In this document: positions 25,286-34,197 of the stretch, in pieces | Layout: every line of letters starts with the position of its first letter | How positions within the stretch are numbered: the first letter of the stretch is position 1 | From: Jongsikchunia kroppenstedtii DSM 45133 | GTDB lineage: Bacteria > Actinomycetota > Actinomycetes > Mycobacteriales > Mycobacteriaceae | DNA: 64,000 nucleotides | Assembly: GCF_000380485.1 (NCBI RefSeq) | Contig: NZ_AQYG01000034.1 | Span: 1 to 64,000 of the forward strand | Reading direction: 5' to 3' | Made by a program: the position numbers and the translations under genes | Notes under the pieces: generated by a model | Told to the model about the DNA's origin: nothing | Databases searched by the model: none | The model's input: the letters and a program-made list of their open reading frames with translations, nothing else

Positions 25286-25312
25286 TGTCGATCTGAGAGA
25301 AAGCTGTTCGTC
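25286..25312 (+). promoter_or_regulatory. Likely ECF-sigma-dependent promoter (TGTCGA-N17-CGTC)
   Basis: TGTCGA (25286-25291) is separated by 17 bp from CGTC (25309-25312), 46 bp before the DGPF gene. As I recall, ECF42-group sigma factors recognise a TGTCGA -35 element, so this fits autoregulation by the sigma factor encoded two genes on. Confidence 0.55.
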
Positions 25313-25357
25313 GTTGAGTGACGGTCCGAAAGCCGGGCCCGGAAGAGGGAGTACGTC

Positions 25358-25708
25358 ATGTCTCAGTTCTTGGTTCTCATCTACGACAACGAGGCCGAAT
25401 TCGCCAACCGCGGGCCCGAAGCCGCCACCCGCATCACGGAAGGCCACGCCAAGCTCGGCGAGAAGCACGCCGAGTCGATCGTGAACGGCAATGCCCTGCA
25501 GCCGGTTTCGACCGCAACCTCGGTCCGGCCGGACAACAACGGCGGTTTCAGCCTCACCGACGGACCGTTCGCCGAAACGAAGGAAGCGCTCGGCGGGTAC
25601 TACCTGATCGAGGCCGCCGATCTCGACGCCGCGATCGCCTTCGCCAAGGAGATTCCGGTCGTCTCCGGCGGACTCGAGGTTCGCCCGATCATGGTGTTCG
25701 ACCGCTGA
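25358..25708 (+). CDS. DGPF-domain (YCII-related) protein, ECF sigma partner
   Basis: 116 residues. The motif LTDGPFAETKEALGGYYLIE (about 66-85) is the DGPF signature of the YCII-related family, with the usual start MSQFLVLIYDNE. These small cytosolic proteins are encoded next to ECF42-type sigma factors, as here; their biochemical role is not established. The sigma gene begins 12 bp after the stop, in a shared transcript behind a candidate ECF promoter. Confidence 0.92.
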   Translation: MSQFLVLIYDNEAEFANRGPEAATRITEGHAKLGEKHAESIVNGNALQPVSTATSVRPDNNGGFSLTDGPFAETKEALGGYYLIEAADLDAAIAFAKEIPVVSGGLEVRPIMVFDR

Positions 25709-25719
25709 CCAGCGCGGCC

Positions 25720-26934
25720 GTGGCGGCCGCGGTCGCCGATGCTCACCGTCGCGAATGGGGATACGTCCTCGCCGCAACGGTGAGCTTCACGCGCGAGTTC
25801 GACCTCGCCGAGGAATGCGTCCAGGACGCCTACGCCCGCGCCCTCACGAGGTGGGAGGCGGACGGTATCCCCCGTCGAACCGGGGCCTGGCTGACGACAA
25901 CCGCGCGACGCATCGCCGTCGACGTCATCCGCCGCAATGAGAACTTCCGGCGCAAGATGCCCGAGCTTGTCATGGACGACACCGCGCCTGAGCTCGATAC
26001 CGACGACTTTCCGGACGACCGGCTCCGCCTCATCTTCACCTGCTGCCACCCTGCCCTCGGGCTGGAGTCCCAAGTGGCGCTGACGCTTCGATTGCTCTGC
26101 GGCCTGACCACGGCCGAGGTGGCCCGCGCCTTCCTCGTCAGCGAACCGACGATGGCAGCGCGAATCACCCGCGCCAAGAAGAAGATCGCGAACGCGCATA
26201 TCCCCTACCGGGTCCCGTCCCAAGACGAGCTGCCCGCCCGGCTCCTCGGCGTCCTCGAGGTGGTGCACCTGCTTTTCACCACGGGCCACAGCGCGCCCTC
26301 GGGATCGAATCTGGTGCGGGCCGAACTCGTCGAACGCTCCATCGAGCTCGCTCGCATGCTGCGCCAACTCATTCCGGACTCGCCGGACGCAGCCGGCCTG
26401 CTCGCGCTGATCCTGCTGACCGACGCACGACGACCCGCACGGACCGATTCCCAGGGCGATCTCATCCTGCTCGCCGACCAGGACCGCTCGCTATGGGACC
26501 GCGGCGCGATCACCGAAGGGATCGCGTTGGTGCACGAGGCCCTTCGCGGCCGACCACCGAGCCGCTATGCGCTGCAGGCGGCGATTGCCGCTGTTCACGC
26601 CGACTCGGAGTCATACGCCGACACCGATTGGCGCGAGATCGTCGCGCTGTATCGGGTGCTCGAATCGATGTGGCCGTCGCCGGTTGTGGCTCTGAACCGC
26701 GCTGCCGCACTGGGATTCGCCGACATTCCCCAGGCCGGGCTCGCCGCGCTCGAAGAACTCCGCAGTGAACCGCAACTCGCCGGATACCCCTATCTCGCCA
26801 GCACCCGGGCCGACTTCTTGCAGCAGCTGGGCCGCGTCGATGAAGCCCGGCTCGCCTACGAGGAAGCGTTGCTGCTGACCGAGAATGCCGCCGAACGGCG
26901 CTTCCTCGAGAAACGGCTCAACGGCCTCGGCTAG
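25720..26934 (+). CDS. ECF RNA polymerase sigma factor with C-terminal TPR extension (ECF42-type)
   Basis: About 404 residues. Sigma region 2 lies at about 10-75 (FDLAEECVQDAYARAL) and region 4 at about 110-165 (LTTAEVARAFLVSEPTMAAR). A DUF6596 and TPR-like C-terminal half follows (LALILLTDARRPAR to the end). There is no anti-sigma gene nearby; in this group the C-terminal extension is reported to be needed for activity. The start is uncertain: the first in-frame candidate after the DGPF stop is GTG 25720, with no ribosome site, so coupling with the upstream gene is likely. Confidence 0.88.
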   Translation: MAAAVADAHRREWGYVLAATVSFTREFDLAEECVQDAYARALTRWEADGIPRRTGAWLTTTARRIAVDVIRRNENFRRKMPELVMDDTAPELDTDDFPDDRLRLIFTCCHPALGLESQVALTLRLLCGLTTAEVARAFLVSEPTMAARITRAKKKIANAHIPYRVPSQDELPARLLGVLEVVHLLFTTGHSAPSGSNLVRAELVERSIELARMLRQLIPDSPDAAGLLALILLTDARRPARTDSQGDLILLADQDRSLWDRGAITEGIALVHEALRGRPPSRYALQAAIAAVHADSESYADTDWREIVALYRVLESMWPSPVVALNRAAALGFADIPQAGLAALEELRSEPQLAGYPYLASTRADFLQQLGRVDEARLAYEEALLLTENAAERRFLEKRLNGLG

Positions 26935-26940
26935 CCGAAG

Positions 26941-26980
26941 CCTATTTCGAGAATCGTTGGCCTACTTCGAGAACTGTTGG
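26941..26980. repeat. Tandem 20-bp imperfect duplication at a gene end
   Basis: 26941-26960 and 26961-26980 differ at three positions (CCTATTTCGAGAATCGTTGG versus CCTACTTCGAGAACTGTTGG). The second copy encodes the last residues and stop of the depolymerase-like gene. The first repeats that tail just beyond the stop. Confidence 0.7.
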
Positions 26981-27987
26981 AAGAACTCCCAGGAGAACTC
27001 GGCAGCGTCGGGACCTCGCGCGTCGGTCCATCGCGACAACTGTGGGTCCGGCGAACCACCCGACCAGTAGTGGTCCATGCCGTGAACGATCCAACGTTGG
27101 TCCACCATTCGCCCGTCCGGTGTCGCATAGGTGAGCACCGTCGCCGACCGACCTTGCGGGACAACATATTCCCGGACCGACGTCGGCGCGAGTGATGCCG
27201 GTTTCTCGCCCTGATGTCGCCGAACAAGGTTGTCGGTCTCCATCCCCTGCTGAAGGGCCTTGCCCTGGCACTCCGACGAGACAGTGCCGTCGCTGTCGCC
27301 GCCGATGACGAACCGCGGCACTACCCTTGCGCGCGAACCCATCTCGACATAGGCGTCTCGCGCGCTATCGGTCACGGGTCTGGTGACCGGGTTATGGAAG
27401 ATGCAGCTCGGGTCGATGTACTGACCGGCCGATGCAATGCCGATGGCCGTATAGAGATCGGGGTACGCCGCCGACATCACCGACGCCATGAATCCCCCGG
27501 ACGACATTCCGATCAGATAGACCCGTCGGGCATCGATATTGCTGGAACGCATGGCCTCTCGGGTCATGTCGGCGATCGCCGCTGCCTGTCCACCGTCTCG
27601 ATGCCAACTCGCCGGGTCGAAGAACTGCCAGCAGTTCGTTGCCGGCCACGGGGCCGAACGGTCCAGTTGGTCGACGTCCGGATAGAGCAGGACGAATCCT
27701 TCACGATCGGCGATGCGGTTGTAGCGCGTCGACTCAATCTGCTGTGCCGCGGTGGTCTGACATCCGTGCACGACGACGACCAACGGCGCCGGCTTGCGAC
27801 GATCGACCGACGCCGGCGTGTAGACCAGGTACGGATAGACATCCGAACCCTGATGGTGCACGCCTGGTCGCACAACGCCTGCCCGTCCCGGTGGCGCCGC
27901 TGCCGCGGGCTGCGCAATGACAGCCGCGACGGCCGCAATCACGACGAGCAACGATCCGATGAGTCGCGCGGTCGGTCGAATTCTCAC
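26962..27987 (-). CDS. Exported PHB-depolymerase-family (LpqC-like) alpha/beta hydrolase
   Basis: 341 residues from GTG 27987, which overlaps the upstream esterase stop (GTGA), so coupled. A Sec signal occupies residues 1-31 (LIGSLLVVIAAVAAVIAQPA, cut near AAAA-PPG). Oxyanion region VVVVHGCQTTA, nucleophile GMSSGGFMAS (GxSxG), acid in GGDSDGTV, histidine in VHGMDHYWSGG: a complete triad of the esterase PHB-depolymerase family. It hydrolyses polyesters or aryl esters outside the cell; the substrate is not predictable. No substrate-binding domain. Confidence 0.88.
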   Translation of the reverse strand: MRIRPTARLIGSLLVVIAAVAAVIAQPAAAAPPGRAGVVRPGVHHQGSDVYPYLVYTPASVDRRKPAPLVVVVHGCQTTAAQQIESTRYNRIADREGFVLLYPDVDQLDRSAPWPATNCWQFFDPASWHRDGGQAAAIADMTREAMRSSNIDARRVYLIGMSSGGFMASVMSAAYPDLYTAIGIASAGQYIDPSCIFHNPVTRPVTDSARDAYVEMGSRARVVPRFVIGGDSDGTVSSECQGKALQQGMETDNLVRRHQGEKPASLAPTSVREYVVPQGRSATVLTYATPDGRMVDQRWIVHGMDHYWSGGSPDPQLSRWTDARGPDAAEFSWEFFQQFSK

Positions 27988-29231
27988 TGGCAGTTCGTCC
28001 TTGTCAGATCGAGGGTCGCGGGAGTGGCCGTGTGGACGACGCACCCCGACCCGCCGGTGATCGTGACCGCGGTGCCTGCGGCACCGATGCGCAGCAGGTT
28101 CGCGTCCCGTTGCAGACGCACCACCTCGGTCGGCCGACGATCGAACCGATAATCGAAACCCCAGAGGCTGCCATGCGTTGCGACCGTGTCGTTGACCCAG
28201 CGATCGGGGCGCTCGACCGCGGGGGCGAAGAGATTCCACGTAGAGGCATCGCGAAGTTCCTTGCGGAAGTTCGCGAAATCGTGAATGCCGGCGTGCGCCT
28301 GGTACGTGGCGTCGACTCGGGCGGCGCGCAGCGCCGTGATGTACGCGTCCGACGCCGGATGGATCAACGCCAGCTCGACAGGCAGATCGCTGAGAAGATT
28401 GTTGTCGTTGGGCTCGCCGTCGCTCGTCGGCCGGCCGTCGCCGGTCGCCATGAATACTCGCGTCTGGCCGAGGTTAGCCGCGAGCCGAACAGGGTTGTGC
28501 CCCACTGCGTATGCACCGTCCAGTGGCCCGTAGAGCGCGTTCAGGTCGGGCGGTTGCTTGGCGTTCAGCTCCGGCACCAACGCCGCCAGATTGGGCATCC
28601 CGCGGAACAGATCTGTATCGACGAGGCCGGAAATGATTGCGACGGAACCAAAGAACTGCGGTAGCCGACCGCCCAGATAGGCCGCGCCAAGGCCGCCCAT
28701 CGACACACCCGCGATCGCATGCCACCGCCGCTCGGAACGAATCGGGAAGCGCTTCATGATCTCCGGGATCACGACGTCGGTGTAGTAGCTCTCCCACTGC
28801 GGGCTGCCCTGCCACCAATCGGTGTAGAACCCGGTGCCGCCCTCGGGCATCACGATGATTCCGGGGAAGCCCGCCGCTGTCGTCGTGATGCGTCCCAGCG
28901 CATCCTGCGACCACGTCCGGTAGTCGCTGCTCGCCCCCGCGAGCAACACCAACAGCGGATACTTCTTCGACGGGTCGTAGCCGGCCGGAAGCAGCACCTT
29001 CGCCCGCGGCGGACCCGGGTACGGCGCAGCATATTTCGCGTTGAGCACGGCGCCGAGCCATATGTCGGGGATCTGTCCGGGCAAGGCCGGAATGGTGATC
29101 TCAGTGAGCCGACTGGCCTGTGCCGCCGGCGTACTCACCCATACGACGGTCGACAGCAAAGAAAGGATCAGCCCGCAGAGCAGCAGTCGCAAGCGACTGC
29201 CCCGGCGTGCACGCACTGGGTGGATTCTCAT
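27984..29231 (-). CDS. Exported esterase of the esterase D / antigen-85 fold
   Basis: 415 residues from ATG 29231 (GGGGG 10 nt upstream). The signal peptide LRLLLCGLILSLLSTVVWVS ends near AQAS. The alpha/beta-hydrolase domain has AGVSMGGLGAAYLG as the nucleophile elbow. PLLVLLAGASSDYRTW and GIIVMPEGG fit the PF00756 group that includes mycolyltransferases and feruloyl esterases. The mycolyltransferase W-x-x-x fibronectin region is not evident, so esterase is the safer call. A small beta domain closes the protein (about 350-415). First gene of a two-gene unit with the depolymerase-like hydrolase. Confidence 0.85.
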   Translation of the reverse strand: MRIHPVRARRGSRLRLLLCGLILSLLSTVVWVSTPAAQASRLTEITIPALPGQIPDIWLGAVLNAKYAAPYPGPPRAKVLLPAGYDPSKKYPLLVLLAGASSDYRTWSQDALGRITTTAAGFPGIIVMPEGGTGFYTDWWQGSPQWESYYTDVVIPEIMKRFPIRSERRWHAIAGVSMGGLGAAYLGGRLPQFFGSVAIISGLVDTDLFRGMPNLAALVPELNAKQPPDLNALYGPLDGAYAVGHNPVRLAANLGQTRVFMATGDGRPTSDGEPNDNNLLSDLPVELALIHPASDAYITALRAARVDATYQAHAGIHDFANFRKELRDASTWNLFAPAVERPDRWVNDTVATHGSLWGFDYRFDRRPTEVVRLQRDANLLRIGAAGTAVTITGGSGCVVHTATPATLDLTRTNCQ

Positions 29232-29424
29232 CACGCGTCGACCCCCATCAGCAGACTGCATCCACGCGGCTTCGGCCGCTCCGGCTGGAACATACGCCGC
29301 GATTCGCCGGCGCGTCGACGAATGCTTCGACTCCGGATTCGCTTGTCGTTAGTTGTGATGTGCATTACCCTCCCAGTGAGGTACGACACAGTCTCTCACT
29401 ATCGGGCCCCAAGGACCAGCAGAA

Positions 29425-31503
29425 ATGTCAATAACCGATGCCGATGCCGATGCCGGGCGCTGTACCCGGATCACCCGCCGTGCAGTGCTGCTTCTGGCCA
29501 CACTCGCGATGGTCGCGACGATGATCGGTATCGGCGGTCCCGCCGCGGCCGCCCCATCGACGCACGACACCACCATGGCCGACTCCTGGACCCGCACCGA
29601 GGACGGGCCGCAGAAGTACTCCGGGGTGCATATCGACTGGGATGTCCCGATCCGAATGAGTGATGGAATCGTGTTGAAGGCCAACGTGTACCGGCCCATG
29701 GACGCCTCCGGCCGCGTGACCACCCCGATTCCGACCATCGTCAACATGACGCCGTACACCAAGCTGATCTACATGCTGCTCGAGTCGGCGACAGCGATCC
29801 CCGGCCTGTACGACCCCATCGTCGACCTCATGAACAGATTCGATCTGTTCGACCTCGCCGGAACCCCGATATCCGCAATTGGCGACCAGATCCGGGCAAT
29901 CTCAAGCGGATCCGCGCGCACGATCTCGGCCGATCCGCAGCTGATCAAGGCCGGCTACGCCGAGGTCATCGTCGATGTTCGCGGCACCGGATTCTCGCAG
30001 GGCGTCTGGAACGGTGACGGTGCGCGCGAACAGCAGGACGTTGCCGAGGTCGCCCGATGGGCGGGAAACCAGCCGTGGTCGACGAAGCAGATCGGCACCG
30101 CCGGGCTCTCATACGGTGGGATCAGCGCACTCCAAGCTGCGGAACAGCCCAACTCTCCCGTGAAATCCGTATTCGCGGTCGTCCCCGGCAGCGACATCAT
30201 TCAGGACACCATCGCTCCGGGCGGCGGGTTCAACGCCGGGTTCATCCCGTACTGGATCATGGGCATCGACACGCTCAAATGGCTGCCGGACCTGCGGTCG
30301 ATCGTCACCGGCACGTTCGACTGGAAGTGGCTCGCCGATCGGGTATCGAGTCCCGTCACCTTCTTCGACACGCTGCTGCGCGCACTGTTCACACTCGACA
30401 TCAACAACATCCCGCCTGACGTGAACGCGTTGATCGATCCGAATAAGCCATTCCGGCAGGCGATAATCGGTCACCCCGAGCGGATTCACGCGCCGACGTT
30501 CGTTGTCGGCGGCTGGCACGACCTGTTCACCAACTCGGAGCCGGACATCATCAACGCCATCGACTTACCGGACAGCAAGAAGAAGCTGTTGATGGGCGAC
30601 TGGTACCACTCGACCGTCGGCTCCGGGCTGGGCAGCACTGGCCGACCACCCCGAGTCGACGTACTGCAGCGCGCATGGTTCGACAAGTGGCTCAAGGGAA
30701 TCGACAACGGCATCGATCGCTACAGCCCCGCGACTCTGTTCCAGCAGGGCGGCGCGTGGACCAGCGCGCCGAGCTTCCCGCGACCGGGAATGACCTACAC
30801 ACGGCAGTACTTGACCGGAACGCCCAGCAGGACAACGGGAATCGTCGCATTCGATGGGTCGATCACCTCGCGACCGCCCACCGGCCGAGCTGACGCCGTC
30901 GTATCGCCGGGACTGTCCACCGTCTGCTCCCGAGACGCGGCCCAGGGCACCGCCGGCATGCTCGGCTTCATCGATGGATGCGCCAAGGACGCGCGGGTCT
31001 CGGAGGTCGCGGCGGCAACGTTCACCTCTGCACCCGTCGCAACATCCACCGCGGTATCCGGACCGGTGAGCCTGCATCTGAACACGAAGCTGGAGACCAC
31101 CGACGGATACTGGACCGCAACGCTCAATGACGTGGCCCCCGATGGACAATCGACCGTCGTGACCAGTGGGCAACTCACCGCATCGCTGCGCAAGATCGAC
31201 GACAGCCGCAGCAGTCGTTCGGCCAATGGCGACTACACCAAGCCCGTCCCCTACATCTCGCTCGCAGATCGACAACCGGTGGTGCCCGGCCGGCCGACCG
31301 TGCTCGACATCGGTTTCAATCCAACCGATTTCGTGCTTCAACCTGGTCATCGCCTGCGAGTGGACATTTTCGCCGCGAACTTCCCGAAGTCGATAATGAT
31401 CCCCGCACTCATGCTCAAATCCCAGCTGCGTCCGCAAACCATTGCGATCGATCCGAGCGCGCCCAGTTTCATCAACCTGCCAGTCAGCGTGCCGATGCGA
31501 TGA
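29425..31503 (+). CDS. Exported CocE/NonD-family serine hydrolase
   Basis: 692 residues. A signal peptide with a twin-arginine-like start (RITRRAVLLLATLAMVA) ends near GPAAAA. The N-terminal alpha/beta-hydrolase core has the nucleophile in GTAGLSYGGISALQAAEQ. The histidine lies in GDWYHSTVG. The C-terminal jelly-roll of the X-Pro dipeptidyl-peptidase/CocE type includes VLDIGFNPTDFVLQPGHRLR. The family covers cocaine esterase, glutaryl-7-ACA acylase and X-Pro peptidases, so the substrate is open. AAGGA ribosome site. The stop overlaps the next TetR start. Confidence 0.9.
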   Translation: MSITDADADAGRCTRITRRAVLLLATLAMVATMIGIGGPAAAAPSTHDTTMADSWTRTEDGPQKYSGVHIDWDVPIRMSDGIVLKANVYRPMDASGRVTTPIPTIVNMTPYTKLIYMLLESATAIPGLYDPIVDLMNRFDLFDLAGTPISAIGDQIRAISSGSARTISADPQLIKAGYAEVIVDVRGTGFSQGVWNGDGAREQQDVAEVARWAGNQPWSTKQIGTAGLSYGGISALQAAEQPNSPVKSVFAVVPGSDIIQDTIAPGGGFNAGFIPYWIMGIDTLKWLPDLRSIVTGTFDWKWLADRVSSPVTFFDTLLRALFTLDINNIPPDVNALIDPNKPFRQAIIGHPERIHAPTFVVGGWHDLFTNSEPDIINAIDLPDSKKKLLMGDWYHSTVGSGLGSTGRPPRVDVLQRAWFDKWLKGIDNGIDRYSPATLFQQGGAWTSAPSFPRPGMTYTRQYLTGTPSRTTGIVAFDGSITSRPPTGRADAVVSPGLSTVCSRDAAQGTAGMLGFIDGCAKDARVSEVAAATFTSAPVATSTAVSGPVSLHLNTKLETTDGYWTATLNDVAPDGQSTVVTSGQLTASLRKIDDSRSSRSANGDYTKPVPYISLADRQPVVPGRPTVLDIGFNPTDFVLQPGHRLRVDIFAANFPKSIMIPALMLKSQLRPQTIAIDPSAPSFINLPVSVPMR

Positions 31504-32162
31504 GCACTCCCGACCGGCTGCCCCGCGGCCCGCACAAGCTCGAACGCAAGGATGTGTTGGCCTCCCAACGTCAACGCATGTGCCTGGCAGTGCTCGATGT
31601 TGTTGCCGAAGAGGGCTTTGCCGCCACATCCATCAGCAAGATCGTCGCTCGCGCGGGCGTCTCTCGACGCAGCTTCTACGAATTGTTCTCCGACAAGGTC
31701 GACTGCTTCGGGAACGCCATCGACATGTGCAACACCACGATGCAGACGCGAATGGACGAGGCGTGGAACGCGACCGAGGACACCGATCCCGCCGACCAGG
31801 TCGAGGTCTCATTCACGGCGTATCTGCAACTACTGGCAGACGTACCGGCCGCCGCCCGCGCGTTGCATGTGGAACTGCCGTCCATCTCCGAGCTCGCCTC
31901 GCGTCGCGAGCACATCATGCAAGTGTTCGCCGCGAAGTTCCGCGACGCGCACCGGCAGGGCGTGGACGAAGGATCCATGAAGCCGGTTCACCCCGGCGTT
32001 TTCGACTTCATCGTCGGCGGCGTCGACGACCAGATACGGCGATGTATCCAGCATCGCGGCACGGCCGAATTGCCGAACCTGGCGTCACCGCTGACGCAAT
32101 CGATCCTGCTCCTGCTCGGCGCCGATCCGGACGCGACCCGCAGCCGCATTATCGACGATTGA
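31500..32162 (+). CDS. TetR-family regulator coupled to the CocE hydrolase
   Basis: 220 residues. The ATG overlaps the hydrolase stop (ATGA). The HTH spans about 33-76 (ASISKIVARAGVSRRSFYEL-like). The C-terminal domain is typical of TetRs sensing hydrophobic ligands. Coupling implies control of the hydrolase gene and possibly of the divergent exported esterases, whose promoters face each other across 29232-29424. Confidence 0.9.
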   Translation: MSTPDRLPRGPHKLERKDVLASQRQRMCLAVLDVVAEEGFAATSISKIVARAGVSRRSFYELFSDKVDCFGNAIDMCNTTMQTRMDEAWNATEDTDPADQVEVSFTAYLQLLADVPAAARALHVELPSISELASRREHIMQVFAAKFRDAHRQGVDEGSMKPVHPGVFDFIVGGVDDQIRRCIQHRGTAELPNLASPLTQSILLLLGADPDATRSRIIDD

Positions 32163-32200
32163 ATCCGCTGGCACCGCAACGAGTTACGGTACCGATCGAC

Positions 32201-33007
32201 CTACATTGTGCGGGTTTCACCCGGCGGCGGCGTCGCAATCTGAATGTAGGCACCATTGGGATCCTTGACGCAGCCGAGCGCGCCGTACTGCGTGTCCTCG
32301 ACCGGCATCACGAGTTCGCCACCGAGCTCGACGGCCTGGGCGACGCTTGCGCGCGAGTCATCGGTGGTGATGTACACCTGCCAGAAGGACGGATGATCGT
32401 CGTCCTCGAACAGGCCCTTGGCGTCCATGATCCCGGCGAACGGCTCGCCACCGGTCCCGACGACGCTGTACCGGTCCGGCCCCTGCTGATCCTCGGCACC
32501 ACCGGTGCCGACCTCGACCGGCTGGTAGCCGAATACCTTGGTGTAGAACGCAAGTGCCGTCGGATAGTCCTGGCTCATGCAATCGAACCAGTACGGCGCG
32601 CCCGCATTGCCGATCTCGACGAATCCCGGATGCGCGCCCGGTTGCCACGTCCCGACAACCGCGCCGGCCGGGTCCGTGATGATCGTCATCGTGCCCAGAT
32701 CGCCGACCGGCATCGGTGCCACGATCGGCGTCGCGCCGGCCTCGGTGGCCGCGGCGAATGTCGCCGCGGCATCATCGGTGCGCAGGTACACGCACCACAC
32801 ATCAGCAGGCCCCTCGGGCATCGACTGCATCAGGCCGGCGACCGGCTTTCCGTTCAGCGTGAAGTTGCGGTAGCCGCCGAATTCCGGATTCGGATCCTCG
32901 ACCTCCCAGCCGAACAGCTTCGTATAGAAGTCGACGGCCTTCTCGGCATCGGAACTGGTCAGGTCGATCCAGATCGGCGCGCCGACGGGGGCTGTGTAGT
33001 CAGACAT
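32201..33007 (-). CDS. VOC-family protein with two glyoxalase-like domains
   Basis: 268 residues made of two VOC repeats, about 8-125 (PIWIDLTSSDAEKAVDFYTK) and 137-258 (YWFDCMSQDYPTALAFYTK). Such tandem proteins are annotated as glyoxalase or hydroxylase-like and may bind a metal or small aromatic ligand; several metal-ligand positions look degenerate, so no reaction is proposed. ATG with GAAAGG upstream. Convergent with the TetR gene. Confidence 0.85.
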   Translation of the reverse strand: MSDYTAPVGAPIWIDLTSSDAEKAVDFYTKLFGWEVEDPNPEFGGYRNFTLNGKPVAGLMQSMPEGPADVWCVYLRTDDAAATFAAATEAGATPIVAPMPVGDLGTMTIITDPAGAVVGTWQPGAHPGFVEIGNAGAPYWFDCMSQDYPTALAFYTKVFGYQPVEVGTGGAEDQQGPDRYSVVGTGGEPFAGIMDAKGLFEDDDHPSFWQVYITTDDSRASVAQAVELGGELVMPVEDTQYGALGCVKDPNGAYIQIATPPPGETRTM

Positions 33008-33087
33008 GACGAAGACCTTTCGGGTGGGAATGGCGTACGTCTATGTTGACCCCGGTCACCGACAAAAATCATCGGCGATGCGCGCTA

Positions 33088-33807
33088 TTACTTCAGACGC
33101 CACTTCACGGTCACCGACACCGACACCGTCTGCTGTCCCGGCTCGATCGCCGGCATCGCCATCGTCCGGGCCATCGGCTCCTGCCCGCCGCCGTTCACCT
33201 GTTCGTCGATGCTGATGACGCTGCCCAGCGAGCCGTTCGAGAGTTTCGCGTACTGCTTCGCCTTGGCCTTCGCGTCGTCGAACGCGCGCTCACGCGCCCC
33301 CGCCATCAACTTCGAATCGTCATTGATGCTGAACGAGACGCCGTTCAACCGAGTGGCATTGCCGCCGGCCGCGATCGCCTGGTCGAGGATCTCGGATGCC
33401 TTCGACAGATCACGAATGGTGACGCGGACCGTATTGGTCGCCTGATAGCCGCTCACCTGCGACGCCTGACCCGGCGGCGGATTGGTGTTGTTCGGATTGA
33501 TCGACATCTGCTCGGTCTGGATATCGGCGGACGCAACACCCGCGTTCTTCATCGCGGTGATCACCTTGTCGGCGGCCGCATTGACGGCGGCGATCGCCGA
33601 CGACACGTCATCGCCACTCGCCTGCGCGCCGATCGTCGCCTGCAGCGTGTCCGGCTCGCCCTGCACCTTGCCGGTGCCGACGACGGTGATTTCTCGCGGA
33701 GAGTTCTTGGTCACCGTCTTATTGTCGCTGCCACAACCGACGACCACGGCGCCGATCGCGACCAGCACTACGAACATCGAGGTCACGCGTGTTCTCGCGG
33801 GGCTCAT
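33088..33807 (-). CDS. SIMPL-domain (DUF541) lipoprotein
   Basis: 239 residues. The lipoprotein signal has the lipobox VVVGC (Cys at about residue 25), so it is anchored on the outer face of the membrane. The SIMPL domain (about 38-239) starts EITVVGTGKVQGEPDTLQAT and ends QTVSVSVTVKWRLK, the usual conserved ends. The family forms oligomers in the cell envelope; function is not settled. Single gene, divergent from a small leaderless gene. Confidence 0.9.
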   Translation of the reverse strand: MSPARTRVTSMFVVLVAIGAVVVGCGSDNKTVTKNSPREITVVGTGKVQGEPDTLQATIGAQASGDDVSSAIAAVNAAADKVITAMKNAGVASADIQTEQMSINPNNTNPPPGQASQVSGYQATNTVRVTIRDLSKASEILDQAIAAGGNATRLNGVSFSINDDSKLMAGARERAFDDAKAKAKQYAKLSNGSLGSVISIDEQVNGGGQEPMARTMAMPAIEPGQQTVSVSVTVKWRLK

Positions 33808-33879
33808 TACTCGACCTTACGACGCAGCGCTCCAGCGACAGGCCGAACCTGTGGATTGGCCGACGTCCGTGACCCGCTT

Positions 33880-33885
33880 TACAGT
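33880..33885 (+). promoter_or_regulatory. Leaderless promoter -10 (TACAGT)
   Basis: Seven nt before the ATG of the 86-residue gene at 33893. Confidence 0.55.
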
Positions 33886-33892
33886 GACCGGC

Positions 33893-34153
33893 ATGGCTAG
33901 GTTCAAACGCGCCGAGACGACCAAGGTGAACCTCGCCCAGGTCGCCCAGGTTGCCGACCTGACCGTCCATCACCTCAGTCGTATCGCCATGGTCACCGCG
34001 GACGCGCTGATGGACATCGCCAAGGAACTCAATGAGTTCGCCGCCGAAGCCGCGGCGGCCACCTCGATCGGCAAACACCCGATCGTCGAGGGCGAGGTCG
34101 AGGACGTCCGCACCACCCCGGTCGGTGCGGTCGCGGATTCCCGCTCACGCTGA
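33893..34153 (+). CDS. Small conserved-type protein, unknown function
   Basis: 86 residues, mostly predicted amphipathic helix (VNLAQVAQVADLTVHHLSRI, ALMDIAKELNEFAAEAA) with a charged, disordered tail (EGEVEDVRTTPVG). No signal or membrane segment. ATG 33893 is supported by a -10 box exactly 7 nt upstream. It precedes the DUF4395 gene by 44 bp, which has its own such box. I do not recognise a family. Confidence 0.65.
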   Translation: MARFKRAETTKVNLAQVAQVADLTVHHLSRIAMVTADALMDIAKELNEFAAEAAAATSIGKHPIVEGEVEDVRTTPVGAVADSRSR

Positions 34154-34185
34154 ACCCAAACCTGCTGGTCGAATGATCCTCCACG

Positions 34186-34191
34186 TAATCT
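34186..34191 (+). promoter_or_regulatory. Leaderless promoter -10 (TAATCT)
   Basis: Six nt before the GTG of the DUF4395 gene at 34198. Confidence 0.55.
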
Positions 34192-34197
34192 GGGGGC

